Position numbers and translations under genes: made by a program. Shown here piece by piece: positions 41,860 to 51,464 of a stretch of 62,978 nucleotides of DNA. Numbering within the stretch: the first letter of the stretch is position 1; each line of letters opens with the position of its first letter. Under the pieces are notes generated by a model. That model worked only from the letters and a program-made list of their open reading frames with translations. It did not search any database and was not told the DNA's origin. Source of the DNA: Actinomycetota bacterium (lineage in GTDB: Bacteria; Actinomycetota; Actinomycetes; Actinomycetales; Microbacteriaceae); NCBI GenBank assembly GCA_020161315.1, contig JAIUOH010000016.1, forward strand, positions 1 to 62,978. The letters run 5' to 3'.

Positions 41860-43256
41860 GAGGCACCTCCCGTCGCGCCGTTGTCGCCCAATTCTTCAAC
41901 ACGAGGATCGCGGCCCGCCTCGTCGCCAGCATCGCCTGCGTCGTCGCTCCCGTCTGCGGAGTCGGTCGCGGCAAAGTACTTCAGCCTCGAAATGCGTCGC
42001 CCCTCCAACCGCTCAACACGAAGGCGCGAACCGTCTTCGAGCGGCACCTCGTCACCAACCTCAGGAATACGGCCGAGTTCGAGCAGCACGAAGCCCGCAA
42101 TCGTGTCGTAGTCGTCGCTCTCGGGCACCTCGATGCCGGTTTGGTCGAGCACCTCGTCGGGCCGCAGGTCTGCGGGGATCGTCATTTCTGTCGCGTTGCC
42201 CACTACACCCGCGCGTGCACGATCGTGCTCGTCTGCAACCTCGCCAACAAGCTCTTCAACCAGGTCTTCAAGCGTCACGAGGCCCGCGGTGCCACCGTAC
42301 TCGTCAACCACAATCGCGAGTTGAAAGCCCGAGGTGCGCAGGCTTTCGAGCAGCTGATCGAGACGCATGGTCTCTGGCACGCGCACGGCGTCTTCAGCGA
42401 GCGCCGCAACCGGCACCTCTGCCCGCTTCGGCCTGGGCACAGCGACCGCGTGCTTCACATGAACCACGCCGACGATGTCGTCGCGATCCTCGTCAATTAC
42501 CGGAAACCTTGAGAAGCCGGTGCGCCCGGCCAACTCGAGCACGGCCTGCGACGGCTCGAGTCGGTGAATACTCTCGATGCGCGTGCGCGGTGTCATGACG
42601 TCGGCGGCGGTGTGCTCAGAGAAGCGCAGCGTGCGGTCAAGCAGGGTTGCGGTATCAGCCTCAAGCAGGCCGGCGCTCGCTGAGTGACGCACGAGCGAGC
42701 TCAGCTCTTCGGCGGTTCTTGCGCCAGAAAGCTCTTCTTTTGGTTCGATGCCGATCGCACGTAACAGCCCGTTCGCGCTGCCATTGAGCACGAGGATCGC
42801 CGGCTTAAAGACGGTCGTGAACGCTGCCTGCAGCGGCATCACCGCGCGCGCTGCCTGTAGCGGCCGGGCAAGCGCGAAGTTCTTGGGTACAAGTTCGCCG
42901 ACCACCATCGAGATGATCGTCGCGATAACCACAGCGAGCGGGGCACTAATTGCTCGGCGCAGGCCAACGGGCACACCAATCGCAGCGAGCAGTGGGTCGA
43001 GCATGCTGCTGAATGCCGGCTCAAGCGTGTAACCGGCGAGCAGCGTTGTGAGCGTAATGCCGAGCTGCGCGCTCGAAAGGTGCGTCGAGGTAATGCGCAG
43101 GCCGCGAATCACCCGGTCAAGGCCACGCTCGCCCTGCTCGCGGCGGCGCTCAAGATCTTGCCGATCCAGCGCAACGAGCGAAAACTCAGAGGCAACGAAC
43201 ACGCCCGTGCCGAAAGTAAGAATCACACCAATCGCGAGCAACCACCACTCGCTCAT
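41856..43256 (-). CDS. HlyC/CorC-type CNNM-CBS protein with CorC/HlyC C-terminal domain
   Basis: A 466-residue paralogue of the next gene. CNNM domain (GVILTFGTGVFVASEFSLVALDRQ, VVGELVPKNFALARP), two CBS domains (VMTPRTRIESI..FSRFPV and MRLDQLLESLRTSGFQLAIVVDEYGGTAGLVTLEDLVEELVG), then a transporter-associated CorC/HlyC domain. The C-terminal tail is acidic and Asp/Gly-rich. Its ribosome site AGGGGGG lies inside a hairpin in the leader (43261-43309). The pair probably forms one cation-transport unit. Confidence 0.92.
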   Translation of the reverse strand: MSEWWLLAIGVILTFGTGVFVASEFSLVALDRQDLERRREQGERGLDRVIRGLRITSTHLSSAQLGITLTTLLAGYTLEPAFSSMLDPLLAAIGVPVGLRRAISAPLAVVIATIISMVVGELVPKNFALARPLQAARAVMPLQAAFTTVFKPAILVLNGSANGLLRAIGIEPKEELSGARTAEELSSLVRHSASAGLLEADTATLLDRTLRFSEHTAADVMTPRTRIESIHRLEPSQAVLELAGRTGFSRFPVIDEDRDDIVGVVHVKHAVAVPRPKRAEVPVAALAEDAVRVPETMRLDQLLESLRTSGFQLAIVVDEYGGTAGLVTLEDLVEELVGEVADEHDRARAGVVGNATEMTIPADLRPDEVLDQTGIEVPESDDYDTIAGFVLLELGRIPEVGDEVPLEDGSRLRVERLEGRRISRLKYFAATDSADGSDDAGDAGDEAGRDPRVEELGDNGATGGAS

Positions 43257-43260
43257 TCGT

Positions 43261-43309
43261 GACCCCCCTGAAGAAGCCGCGCCTCAGCGCGGTCGGTACT
43301 CGGGGGGTC
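43261..43309 (-). promoter_or_regulatory. Leader hairpin that hides the ribosome-binding site of the CNNM gene
   Basis: On the minus-strand transcript GACCCCCC (43309-43302) can pair with GGGGGGTC (43268-43261), whose G-run is the Shine-Dalgarno six bases before ATG 43256. An inner perfect hairpin CCGCGC/GCGCGG (43277-43292) nests in the loop. It could be a translational switch, perhaps ion- or RNA-controlled. It does not match a riboswitch consensus I can recall. Confidence 0.5.
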
Positions 43310-43561
43310 GCTGGGTCTTCGACTGGGTACGTCCATGATTACAAAAACCCTATCAGCCGCACGGTCGCTAGCCCCATGAAAATTGGCTGTGTGTGACGGC
43401 CCATTTCGTTTCTCGGCAGACAACAGTTTTGCTGTCGGATGAATTCACGTGAACGTGTCACATGTCGCAGGCGAAAGGCGTAGGCTAGTGGCAGTGTGCG
43501 CGACGGCTGCGCAAGTGCCCGCGGGATGACCCGCGGGTTCGCCACGATGAGAGGACTCGCC
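43310..43561. other. Intergenic/control region upstream of kgd
   Basis: Divergent control region of the CNNM and kgd genes. It contains the short palindrome TCACGTGA near 43446 and a TAGGCT box near 43484 that could be a -10 element, but no confident -35 was seen. Confidence 0.4.
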
Positions 43562-46500
43562 TTGACTGAGCGTGCGAATGTCACCGGTAACGGAGACTCC
43601 GCAGAAGATTTCGGTGCCAATGCTTGGCTGGTCGACGAGATGTACAAGCAGTACCTCGCCGACAAGAACTCAGTAGACCAGGCTTGGTGGCCGACACTCG
43701 AGAAGTATGCGGCGTCTACGGCCGGGCAGAGCGCGGCAAGTTCATCGACTGCGGCTTCGCCTGCTGCTGCTGCGTCGGCGCCCGCTGTTCCTGTGCCAAC
43801 CGCGACCACGATCGCGCCGACCACCACGGCCCCCGAGTCGGCGCCGCCGCAGTCAGTCTCGAAGACCACGAACACCGCGCCCCGCACCACGCCCATTCCG
43901 GCAGACGCGCCGCGCGCCTCAGTGAACACCGCAGAGGCCCCCGACGAAGATAAGATCACCCCGCTGCGCGGCATGCCAAAGACCCTCGCCAAGAACATGG
44001 ACGAGAGCCTCACCGTGCCGACCGCAACCAGCGTGCGTACCGTGCCTGCAAAGCTGCTCATCGACACTCGCATCGCTATCAACAGCCACCTGCGCCGCAA
44101 CCGCGGCGGCAAGGTGTCGTTTACGCACCTCATCGGCTGGGCTCTGATTCAGGCGCTCAAGGAGTTTCCGAGCCAGAACGTTTCTTACGCCGAGATCGAC
44201 GGCAAGCCGTCGCTCGTGGTGCCCGCGCATATCGGCCTCGGCATCGCAATCGATGTGCCAAAGCCCGACGGCACACGCTCGCTGCTCGTCCCAGCGATCA
44301 AGCGCGCCGACACCCTCGACTTCAACGAGTTTCTTGCTGCCTATGAAGACCTGGTAAAGCGCGCTCGCGGCGGCCAGCTCACCCCCTCCGACTTCCAGGG
44401 CGCAACGATTTCGCTGACCAACCCCGGCGGCATCGGCACCGTACACTCGGTGCCTCGCCTCATGCGCGGGCAGGGCTCGATCATCGGTGCGGGTGCGCTC
44501 GACTACCCGGCAGAGTTCCAGGGCGCTTCCGAAGAAACGCTGGCACTGCTCGGCATCTCAAAGACCATCACCCTCACCAGCACCTACGATCACCGTGTGA
44601 TTCAGGGTGCCGGCTCGGGTGAGTTCTTGAAGAAGGTCCACGAGCGCCTCACCGGCGGTCACAACTTCTACGAAGAGATCTACGCCGCTCTGCGCATCCC
44701 TTACAAGCCGATCCAGTGGGCAAGCGACATTCACGTCGACGTTCGCGGGCAGATCGACAAGTCCGCCCGCGTGCAGGAGCTGATCAACTCCTTCCGCGTG
44801 CGCGGCCACCTCATGGCCGACATCGATCCGCTGGAGTACGTGCAGCGCACGCACCCCGACCTCGAGATCGAGAACCACGGCCTCACCTTCTGGGATCTCG
44901 ACCGCGAGTTCGTGACCGGCGGCATCGGCGGCAAACACACCATGAAGCTGCGCGAGATTCTCGGTGTGCTGCGCGATTCGTACTGCCGCAAGATCGGCAT
45001 CGAGTACATGCACATTCAAGACCCCGAGCAGCGCAACTGGCTGCGCGAGCGGGTCGAGGTGCCGTACGCGAAGCCCGGCCACGATGCACAGATGCGCATT
45101 CTCGAGAAGCTCAACGAGGCCGAAGCCTTCGAGACCTTCCTGCAGACCAAATACGTCGGCCAGAAGCGCTTCAGCCTCGAGGGTGGCGAATCGGTGATTC
45201 CTCTGCTCGACGCGATGCTTATTGACGCGGCAGAAGACGGTGTCGACAGCGTCGACGTGGGCATGGCACACCGCGGCCGCCTCAACGTGCTCTCGAACAT
45301 TGCGGGCAAGACCTACGGTCAGATCTTCCGCGAGTTTGAGGGCACCGCGCAGAAGACTGGCTCGGGCGACGTCAAGTACCACCTTGGCACCACGGGCATG
45401 TTCACGGCCCCGAACGGCACGCAGGTGCCGATTCACCTCGCTGCGAACCCCTCACACCTCGAGACCGTCGACGGCGTGCTCGAGGGTATCGTTCGCGCAA
45501 AGCAAGACCTGAAGCCTATCGGCTCGTTCACGACGCTGCCGATCCTGATTCACGGTGACGCTGCGATGGCTGGCCAGGGCGTGGTCTACGAGACCCTGCA
45601 GATGTCGCAGCTACGTGGCTACCGCACCGGCGGTACGATTCACATCGTCATCAACAACCAGGTGGGCTTCACCACGCTGCCGCAAGACTCACGCACTTCG
45701 GTCTACTCGACCGACATCGGCAAGGTCGTGCAGACGCCAATCTTCCACGTAAACGGCGATGACCCCGAGTCGGTTGTTCGCGTGGCGCAGCTCGCTTACG
45801 AGTACCGTCAGAAGTTCCACCGCGACGTCATCATCGACCTCGTGTGCTACCGCCGCCGCGGCCACAACGAGGGTGACGACCCGGCGATGACGCAGCCGCT
45901 CATGTACGACCTCATCGAGGCAAAGCGCTCGACACGTCGCCTCTACACCGAGGCTCTCGTCGGCCGTGGCGATATCACAGAAGAAGAGTACGACAAGGCG
46001 AAGCAAGACTTCCAGAGCCGCCTCGAGCAGGCGTTTCTCGAGACGCACGCGGCGCAGACCGGCTCGATTCCGATCATCGATCAGAGCGGCATCGGCGAAG
46101 CGCACACCGCGCCGATTCAGTCGATCACCTCGGTTGCAACGGCAGTCGATCGCTCTGTGATCGAGCGCATCGGCGAGGCGCACGGCAACGTGCCCGAGAG
46201 CTTCACGGTGCACCCGAAGCTGCAGCAGCTGCTGAACAAGCGCGTCGAGATGAGCCAGAACGGCGAGATCGACTGGGGCTTCGGCGAATTGCTGGCGCTC
46301 GGCTCACTGCTCATCGAGGGAACCGCGGTGCGCTTCGCTGGCCAAGATGCACGACGCGGCACCTTTGCACAGCGCCACGCGGTCTTCCATGACCGCAACA
46401 ACGGCCAAGAATGGCTGCCCCTGCTCAACCTTGCAGAAGAGCAGGCGCGTTTCTGGATCTACGACTCGTTCCTCTCTGAGTACGCCGCCCTCGCGTTTGA

Positions 46501-47293
46501 GTACGGATACTCGTTGCAGCGCGAAGACGCCCTCGTCGTATGGGAAGCCCAGTTCGGTGACTTCGCTAACGGCGCGCAGAGCGTCGTCGACGAATACATC
46601 GCTGCGGCAGAGCAGAAGTGGGGCCAGCAGTCGTCGGTCGTCATGCTGCTGCCGCACGGCTACGAGGGCCAGGGCCCCGATCACTCGTCGGCACGCATCG
46701 AGCGTTACCTGCAGCTGTGTGCAGAGAACAATATGATCGTGACTCGCCCGTCGACCCCGGCGAACTACTTCCATCTGCTGCGCCGCCAGGCATACCAGCG
46801 CCCACGCAAACCACTTGTTGTCTTCACTCCGAAATCAATGCTGCGTCTGCGCGGTGCGTCGTCTTCTGTTGAAGACTTCACTACCGGCGGCTTCCAGCCA
46901 GTAATTGATGACGCAGTGGCAGAGAAGTCGCAGGTCAAGCGCGTGCTGCTCACCTCGGGCAAGGTCTACTACGACCTGCGCGCGGCACTCGATAAGCAGC
47001 CCGATCCTCGCGTGGCGATCGTGCGTGTGGAGCAGTACTACCCGGTACCCGCCAAGGAGCTCACCGAGGTGCTCTCGAACTACCCCGGTGCCGAGTTGGT
47101 GTGGGTGCAAGACGAGCCCGAGAACCAGGGCGCATGGCCGTTCATCTCGCTCGCCCTCGCCAAGCATCTCGCAAACGACAAGGTGCGTGCGGTCACCCGC
47201 AAGGCATCGGCGGCACCTTCGACCGGTTCGGCAAAGGTGCACGCGATCGAGCAGGAGCACCTGCTGCGCAAGGCGCTGAGCTTCGACGCGTAG
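43562..47293 (+). CDS. kgd: Multifunctional 2-oxoglutarate dehydrogenase/decarboxylase (Kgd)
   Basis: A 1243-residue E1-E2 fusion typical of actinobacteria: the oxoglutarate dehydrogenase complex component of the TCA cycle. The N-terminal segment (ANAWLVDEMYKQYLAD) is followed by an Ala/Pro/Thr linker, then the E2-like acyltransferase domain with TYDHRVIQGAGSGEFL. The E1 domain includes GMAHRGRLNVLSNIAGK, INNQVGFTT and YRRRGHNEGDDPAMTQP (thiamine diphosphate region). TTG at 43562 was chosen: AGAGGA lies upstream and the family begins TERANVT; upstream in-frame codons are not conserved. Confidence 0.95.
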   Translation: MTERANVTGNGDSAEDFGANAWLVDEMYKQYLADKNSVDQAWWPTLEKYAASTAGQSAASSSTAASPAAAASAPAVPVPTATTIAPTTTAPESAPPQSVSKTTNTAPRTTPIPADAPRASVNTAEAPDEDKITPLRGMPKTLAKNMDESLTVPTATSVRTVPAKLLIDTRIAINSHLRRNRGGKVSFTHLIGWALIQALKEFPSQNVSYAEIDGKPSLVVPAHIGLGIAIDVPKPDGTRSLLVPAIKRADTLDFNEFLAAYEDLVKRARGGQLTPSDFQGATISLTNPGGIGTVHSVPRLMRGQGSIIGAGALDYPAEFQGASEETLALLGISKTITLTSTYDHRVIQGAGSGEFLKKVHERLTGGHNFYEEIYAALRIPYKPIQWASDIHVDVRGQIDKSARVQELINSFRVRGHLMADIDPLEYVQRTHPDLEIENHGLTFWDLDREFVTGGIGGKHTMKLREILGVLRDSYCRKIGIEYMHIQDPEQRNWLRERVEVPYAKPGHDAQMRILEKLNEAEAFETFLQTKYVGQKRFSLEGGESVIPLLDAMLIDAAEDGVDSVDVGMAHRGRLNVLSNIAGKTYGQIFREFEGTAQKTGSGDVKYHLGTTGMFTAPNGTQVPIHLAANPSHLETVDGVLEGIVRAKQDLKPIGSFTTLPILIHGDAAMAGQGVVYETLQMSQLRGYRTGGTIHIVINNQVGFTTLPQDSRTSVYSTDIGKVVQTPIFHVNGDDPESVVRVAQLAYEYRQKFHRDVIIDLVCYRRRGHNEGDDPAMTQPLMYDLIEAKRSTRRLYTEALVGRGDITEEEYDKAKQDFQSRLEQAFLETHAAQTGSIPIIDQSGIGEAHTAPIQSITSVATAVDRSVIERIGEAHGNVPESFTVHPKLQQLLNKRVEMSQNGEIDWGFGELLALGSLLIEGTAVRFAGQDARRGTFAQRHAVFHDRNNGQEWLPLLNLAEEQARFWIYDSFLSEYAALAFEYGYSLQREDALVVWEAQFGDFANGAQSVVDEYIAAAEQKWGQQSSVVMLLPHGYEGQGPDHSSARIERYLQLCAENNMIVTRPSTPANYFHLLRRQAYQRPRKPLVVFTPKSMLRLRGASSSVEDFTTGGFQPVIDDAVAEKSQVKRVLLTSGKVYYDLRAALDKQPDPRVAIVRVEQYYPVPAKELTEVLSNYPGAELVWVQDEPENQGAWPFISLALAKHLANDKVRAVTRKASAAPSTGSAKVHAIEQEHLLRKALSFDA

Positions 47294-47364
47294 CACCCAG
47301 CCTCGACGCATAAGACACGCAACAGCGAAGCATTACGATTCACCACAAGAAAGCGACACACATC

Positions 47365-48387
47365 GTGACTACCTGGCAGATGCCCATCGAGGGCCACAAG
47401 CAAGATCGCCTCTGGCTCGCATGGCCCAGCTCGGGCTACACCCTCGGCGAGACCGAGCAAGAGATCGAAGAAGCACGCACCACCTGGGCCGCAGTAGCAA
47501 ACGCCGCGAGCGAGTTTCAGCCCGTCACCGTGGTGGTGCACCCGGGCGACGAGGCAGTGGCCAAGCGCTACCTCGCAGGCTCGATCACGCTGCTCAGCGC
47601 TCCCTTGAACGACGCGTGGATGCGCGACATTGGCCCGAGCTTCGTGATCGGCGACAACGGCAAGCTTGGCGCCGTGAACTTTGTGTTCAACGGTTGGGGT
47701 GCACAGGACTGGGCCCAATGGGATAACGACCAGCACATCGGCTGCATTGTGGCAGAGGCTGCTGGCGCAGAGCTCATCAACAGCGACCTGGTCAACGAGG
47801 GCGGTGGCATCCAGGTCGACGGCACCGGCCACGTCGTGCTTACCGAGACCGTGCAGCTTGATCCGGGCCGCAACCCGGGCATGACCAAGGCTGAGGTCGA
47901 AGCAGAGCTGAACCGCACCATCGGCACCACCTCGGCGCTGTGGCTGCCCCGCGGCCTTGAGCGTGACCACGACACCTTCGGCACCCGCGGCCACAGCGAC
48001 ATTCTCGCCGTGTTCCCGACCCCCGAAGCCCTGCTCATGCACCGCCAAGACAACGCATCGCACCCCGATCACCGCATCGCGCAGGTGAACCGCGAAGTCG
48101 CAGAGCGCTACGTGAGCGATGTCTCGGCGAAGTTCGAGATCGTCGATCTGCCCGCACCCGAGGTGCAGAAAGACGAAGAAGGCTTCGTCGACTACAGCTA
48201 TATCAACCACGTCGTCATCAACGACGCGGTGCTTGCCTGCGCATTCGGCGACCCTGCCGACGACCGCGCACTCGGCATCCTGCGCGAGTTCTACCCGGAC
48301 CGCAAGGTGATCGGCATCGACGCTCGCCCACTCTTCGCGCGCGGTGGCGGCATTCACTGCATCACCCAGCAGCAGCCCTCGGTCTAA
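47365..48387 (+). CDS. Agmatine deiminase family protein
   Basis: A 340-residue guanidine-modifying hydrolase converting agmatine to N-carbamoylputrescine. Visible are LNDAWMRDIGPSFV, LVNEGGGIQVDGTGHVVLTE, RGLERDHDTFGTRGHSDILA and the nucleophile Cys332 in GGIHCITQQQP. The N-terminal pattern RLWLAWP fits. The start is GTG 47365. It lies alone after kgd. Porphyromonas-type peptidylarginine deiminase is in the same family but is larger. Confidence 0.88.
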   Translation: MTTWQMPIEGHKQDRLWLAWPSSGYTLGETEQEIEEARTTWAAVANAASEFQPVTVVVHPGDEAVAKRYLAGSITLLSAPLNDAWMRDIGPSFVIGDNGKLGAVNFVFNGWGAQDWAQWDNDQHIGCIVAEAAGAELINSDLVNEGGGIQVDGTGHVVLTETVQLDPGRNPGMTKAEVEAELNRTIGTTSALWLPRGLERDHDTFGTRGHSDILAVFPTPEALLMHRQDNASHPDHRIAQVNREVAERYVSDVSAKFEIVDLPAPEVQKDEEGFVDYSYINHVVINDAVLACAFGDPADDRALGILREFYPDRKVIGIDARPLFARGGGIHCITQQQPSV

Positions 48388-48395
48388 ATTGATTG

Positions 48396-48451
48396 ACGAG
48401 GATCGCGGTGCCACCAAAGCTACATCGGTTTTGGGGCATCGCGATCCTCGT
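48396..48451 (+). terminator. Hairpin terminator after the agmatine deiminase gene
   Basis: Stem ACGAGGATCGCG / CGCGATCCTCGT (48396-48407 with 48440-48451), with further pairing inside (TGCC and CCAAA with GGCA and TTTGG). TTTCTC follows. It is again built from an inverted pair of CGAGGATC. Confidence 0.75.
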
Positions 48452-48619
48452 TTCTCACCGGCCGAAGTCACACCCCTGACCCAGGGGCTCGCGTACGCGA
48501 CTCACACCCCAACCACACGCGGTGCAATGTCACATTCCAATATGGGATGATGGCTACTAAGCGGAGCGACGCCCGCACCCCGTTCTACTGCATTCGTCAG
48601 CACACGAAAAGGATCAACG

Positions 48620-50140
48620 ATGACTGACTCCACCCTCTCCCCTGAGCTCGAGGCCGTTGTTGCGGCAGCCGCGGCGGCGGCCCCGGCATTTGCCGCGACC
48701 GCACCCAAAGATCGCGCGCACGCCCTCGTCGTGGTCGCCGACGCGCTCGAGGCCGCAAAGCCCGAGCTTGTCGAGATCGCCATGCGCGAGACCGGCCTCA
48801 CTGAGGCGCGCCTGAACGGCGAGGTCACCCGCACCGCTGTGCAGCTGCGACTCTTCGCGGAAACCATCGTGGCCGGCGCGCACCTCGACGCCCGCATTGA
48901 CTACGCGGACCCCGCATTTGTGCTTGGCCCGCGCCCCGACGTGCGCCGCACCCACATTCCGCTCGGCCCAGTCATCAACTTCTCGGCCTCGAACTTTCCG
49001 TTTGCGTTCTCGGTGCTCGGCGGCGACTCGGCCGCGATTCTCGCTGCGGGCTGCCCGCTCATCGTGAAGGCGCACTCGGGTCACCCTGAGCTGTCTGACG
49101 CGACCGCTGCCGTTGCAACCACCGCACTGCGCGAGGCGGGCATGCCCGAGGGCGTGTTCCACCTGATTCACGGCCGCGAGGCCGGTGTACAGGTACTGAA
49201 AGACGAGCGCATTAAGGCTGGCTCGTTCACGGGATCGATCGGCGTGGGCCGCCTGCTCACCGATATCGCAGCGAGCCGCCCGGCACCGATTCCGTTCTTC
49301 GGTGAGCTCGGCAGCGTCAACCCCGTGTTCATCACGGCAGATGCGATTGCCGAGCGCGCCGACGAGATCGCCGGCGGGTACCTCACCAGCGTTTCAGGCT
49401 CGGCTGGCCAGCTCTGCACGAAGCCCGGTTTCGTCTTCGTGCCGCAGGGCGCAGACCTCGAGGCGGCGATCGCACGCAGCGAGACCCCACTGCCCGAGCA
49501 CCGCCTGCTCGACCCCCGTATCGCGCAGAGCTACAACGAGCGTCGCGACGCGATCCTTGGCGCCGAAGGCGTGCGCGCCATCGTCGAAGGCGGAGTGCGC
49601 TTTGACGAGCAGGGCCACGGCTGGGCAACCCCCACTGTCGTTGCCGTTTCGCTCGATGCGTTCCGTGCAAGCCACGACGCACTCGTACACGAGGCATTCG
49701 GCCCGCTCTCGATTCTGGTCGAGACCCCCGAGGGCACCGATCTCGCGGCGCTCATGCCCGAGTTCTACGAGGGTAACCTGACCGGCACGCTGCACATCAG
49801 CGCGGCAGAGGCTTCGGGTGAGACCGAGAACGCCGCCGAGCTGCGTGCCCTTGTGACCGCCCTCTCGAAGCAGGTTGGGCGTGTGCTGTTCAACGGCTGG
49901 TCGACCGGCGTCGCCGTAACCCCCGCGCAGCAGCACGGCGGCCCGTGGCCCGCAACCAGCAACGACTCGAGCACCTCGGTCGGCACGGCCGCGATCTCAC
50001 GCTTCCTTCGCCCCGTCGCGTTCCAGAACGCTCCCGCGGCGTTCTTGCCCGAGGCACTGCGCGATGACAACCCTCTCGGCGTGCCGCAGGCAATCTCACC
50101 CGCAGGCGAGTCACAGAGCTGGGGCGCGAGCGCCCGCTAG
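48620..50140 (+). CDS. Aldehyde dehydrogenase, 2-oxoglutarate semialdehyde (2,5-dioxovalerate) type
   Basis: A 506-residue NADP-linked aldehyde dehydrogenase. NFSASNFPFAFSVLGGD replaces the usual PWNFP, general base Glu229 is in FGELGSVNP and nucleophile Cys266 in SAGQLCTKPG. The tail GGPWPATSNDSSTSVGTAAISRFLRPVAFQ (in two pieces) is characteristic of alpha-ketoglutaric semialdehyde dehydrogenases. It feeds sugar acids or hydroxyproline into the TCA cycle next to kgd. A partial palindrome ATTCCAATATGGGAT at 48534-48548 may be an operator. Confidence 0.85.
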   Translation: MTDSTLSPELEAVVAAAAAAAPAFAATAPKDRAHALVVVADALEAAKPELVEIAMRETGLTEARLNGEVTRTAVQLRLFAETIVAGAHLDARIDYADPAFVLGPRPDVRRTHIPLGPVINFSASNFPFAFSVLGGDSAAILAAGCPLIVKAHSGHPELSDATAAVATTALREAGMPEGVFHLIHGREAGVQVLKDERIKAGSFTGSIGVGRLLTDIAASRPAPIPFFGELGSVNPVFITADAIAERADEIAGGYLTSVSGSAGQLCTKPGFVFVPQGADLEAAIARSETPLPEHRLLDPRIAQSYNERRDAILGAEGVRAIVEGGVRFDEQGHGWATPTVVAVSLDAFRASHDALVHEAFGPLSILVETPEGTDLAALMPEFYEGNLTGTLHISAAEASGETENAAELRALVTALSKQVGRVLFNGWSTGVAVTPAQQHGGPWPATSNDSSTSVGTAAISRFLRPVAFQNAPAAFLPEALRDDNPLGVPQAISPAGESQSWGASAR

Positions 50141-50221
50141 CCGCGATTAGCACGGACAGCACGCTCCCACGGACAGCACGCGCCAACGGGCAGCGCACCC
50201 TCGCTCGCGCTTCACTCCCAC

Positions 50222-50280
50222 GCAAGTCGTCGCAATGTGGGGTCTCAACTCAGCTCAGACCCCACATCGCGACGACTTGC
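50222..50280. repeat. Inverted-repeat element, copy B
   Basis: 24-bp arms (50222-50245 and 50257-50280) with a single mismatch and an 11-base loop. The arm begins GCAAGTCGTCGCAATGTGGG. It shares 22 of 24 positions with the left arm of the element at 7974-8036. Confidence 0.85.
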
Positions 50281-50324
50281 CGCTGCAGAGAGGTGCGGCA
50301 GATGGCGCGTCGACGACGTAAGGA

Positions 50325-51455
50325 CTACCGGGCCGCGGAGACATCGACACCGCCAGCACCAAGCCCAAGCCCATCAGCACCGACACCACCACCTCCGTAC
50401 ACCCTGGCCATGCGCACGAAGACCATCAGCCAGGCGAAGAGCAGGCCCGCGGCGATGAACTCCATACCTGTCAGGTTGTAGTAACCGATCGGCACCCACA
50501 GCATGATGGACCCAGCAATGCCGATCACCACGCCTATCGTGAAGCCGATGAAGTCTTTCGGCACCCCCGGCAAGCTGCGCAGAGCGACCGTCGCAAACAC
50601 CACAAACAGCACGACCATGCCCGATGCCGATCCCACGTGAATGACGATGTTGACGGCATCTGGCACCATGCCCGCGATCGCGAGCAACACGCCAATGCCG
50701 GCGAAGAGCCAGGTGAGCAGTCGCACGAGGCGATCGGGCGCTGCCACTCCGCGCAACCTGAGGCCAAGCTCGAGATCGCGGCCAATGTAGTTCGCGAGCA
50801 CGGTGAGCACGAGGCCCGTCACCATGAGGGCGAGGTTGAAGCGATAGCCGCTCACGCTTTCACTGTTGCCGAGCTGCGAGAAGTGCAGCTGCCACCACGA
50901 CTCATCGGGGGCGCTCAGCATCGACGCCATGGTGCCCATGAACAGCACGAGCGTCGCGAGCATCGCAAGACCCTCTGCGGTGACCCGTGCGCCGGCGAGC
51001 GCGGCCGCATAGACGAGCGCCGCTGCGGCGGCGCCGGCAAGCACACCCCCGCCGTACGGGTCGACTGTCATACCGAGAAAGCCTTGCTGAAAGAGTTGCG
51101 AAATTGCGGTGACGATGAGGTATGCGAGGATCCCCATGGCGATTGACATCGCAATCACATCGATAAGGCGCTTCGCGAGTGGCAGGCCCGCGCGCCATGC
51201 AGCATGCCCTCTCTGCACCTCGACGATGAACGAGGTAGCAAAGGCAAGGGCTGCGAGGCCCCCGGCAAACCACGCCGAGAGGGCGCCCACCGAGCCGTCG
51301 CCAGCGAGCGGCGCGTGCGTGCCGTGAAACACGAACACGGTCGCGATGCCCGTCACGACAAAGGTGACCACAGCGAAGCGCGTCGCCCGCGATTCGAGCG
51401 CGGCTCCACTGCTGCCAGCAGTATCGAGGTCGGTGAGTGTGCTACTTTCTGCCAT
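50325..51455 (-). CDS. Multi-TM membrane protein (possibly DUF998-like)
   Basis: A 376-residue protein with about nine or ten TM segments. SAPDESWWQLHFSQLGNSESVSGYRFNLALMVTGLVLT is a distinctive central part (key residues WWQLHFSQLG and FNLALMVTGL), similar to the DUF998 pattern. The C-terminal tail is Gly-rich (GGGGVGADGLGLGAGG). It lies ten bases downstream of nothing coding and is in the same direction as gltBD. Function unknown. Confidence 0.7.
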   Translation of the reverse strand: MAESSTLTDLDTAGSSGAALESRATRFAVVTFVVTGIATVFVFHGTHAPLAGDGSVGALSAWFAGGLAALAFATSFIVEVQRGHAAWRAGLPLAKRLIDVIAMSIAMGILAYLIVTAISQLFQQGFLGMTVDPYGGGVLAGAAAAALVYAAALAGARVTAEGLAMLATLVLFMGTMASMLSAPDESWWQLHFSQLGNSESVSGYRFNLALMVTGLVLTVLANYIGRDLELGLRLRGVAAPDRLVRLLTWLFAGIGVLLAIAGMVPDAVNIVIHVGSASGMVVLFVVFATVALRSLPGVPKDFIGFTIGVVIGIAGSIMLWVPIGYYNLTGMEFIAAGLLFAWLMVFVRMARVYGGGGVGADGLGLGAGGVDVSAAR

Positions 51456-51464
51456 GCCGCAAGG

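Noticed and set aside
47080-48471. Large minus-strand open frame across kgd and the agmatine deiminase gene
   Set aside because: Shadow frame spanning two real genes and their gap; no recognisable protein.
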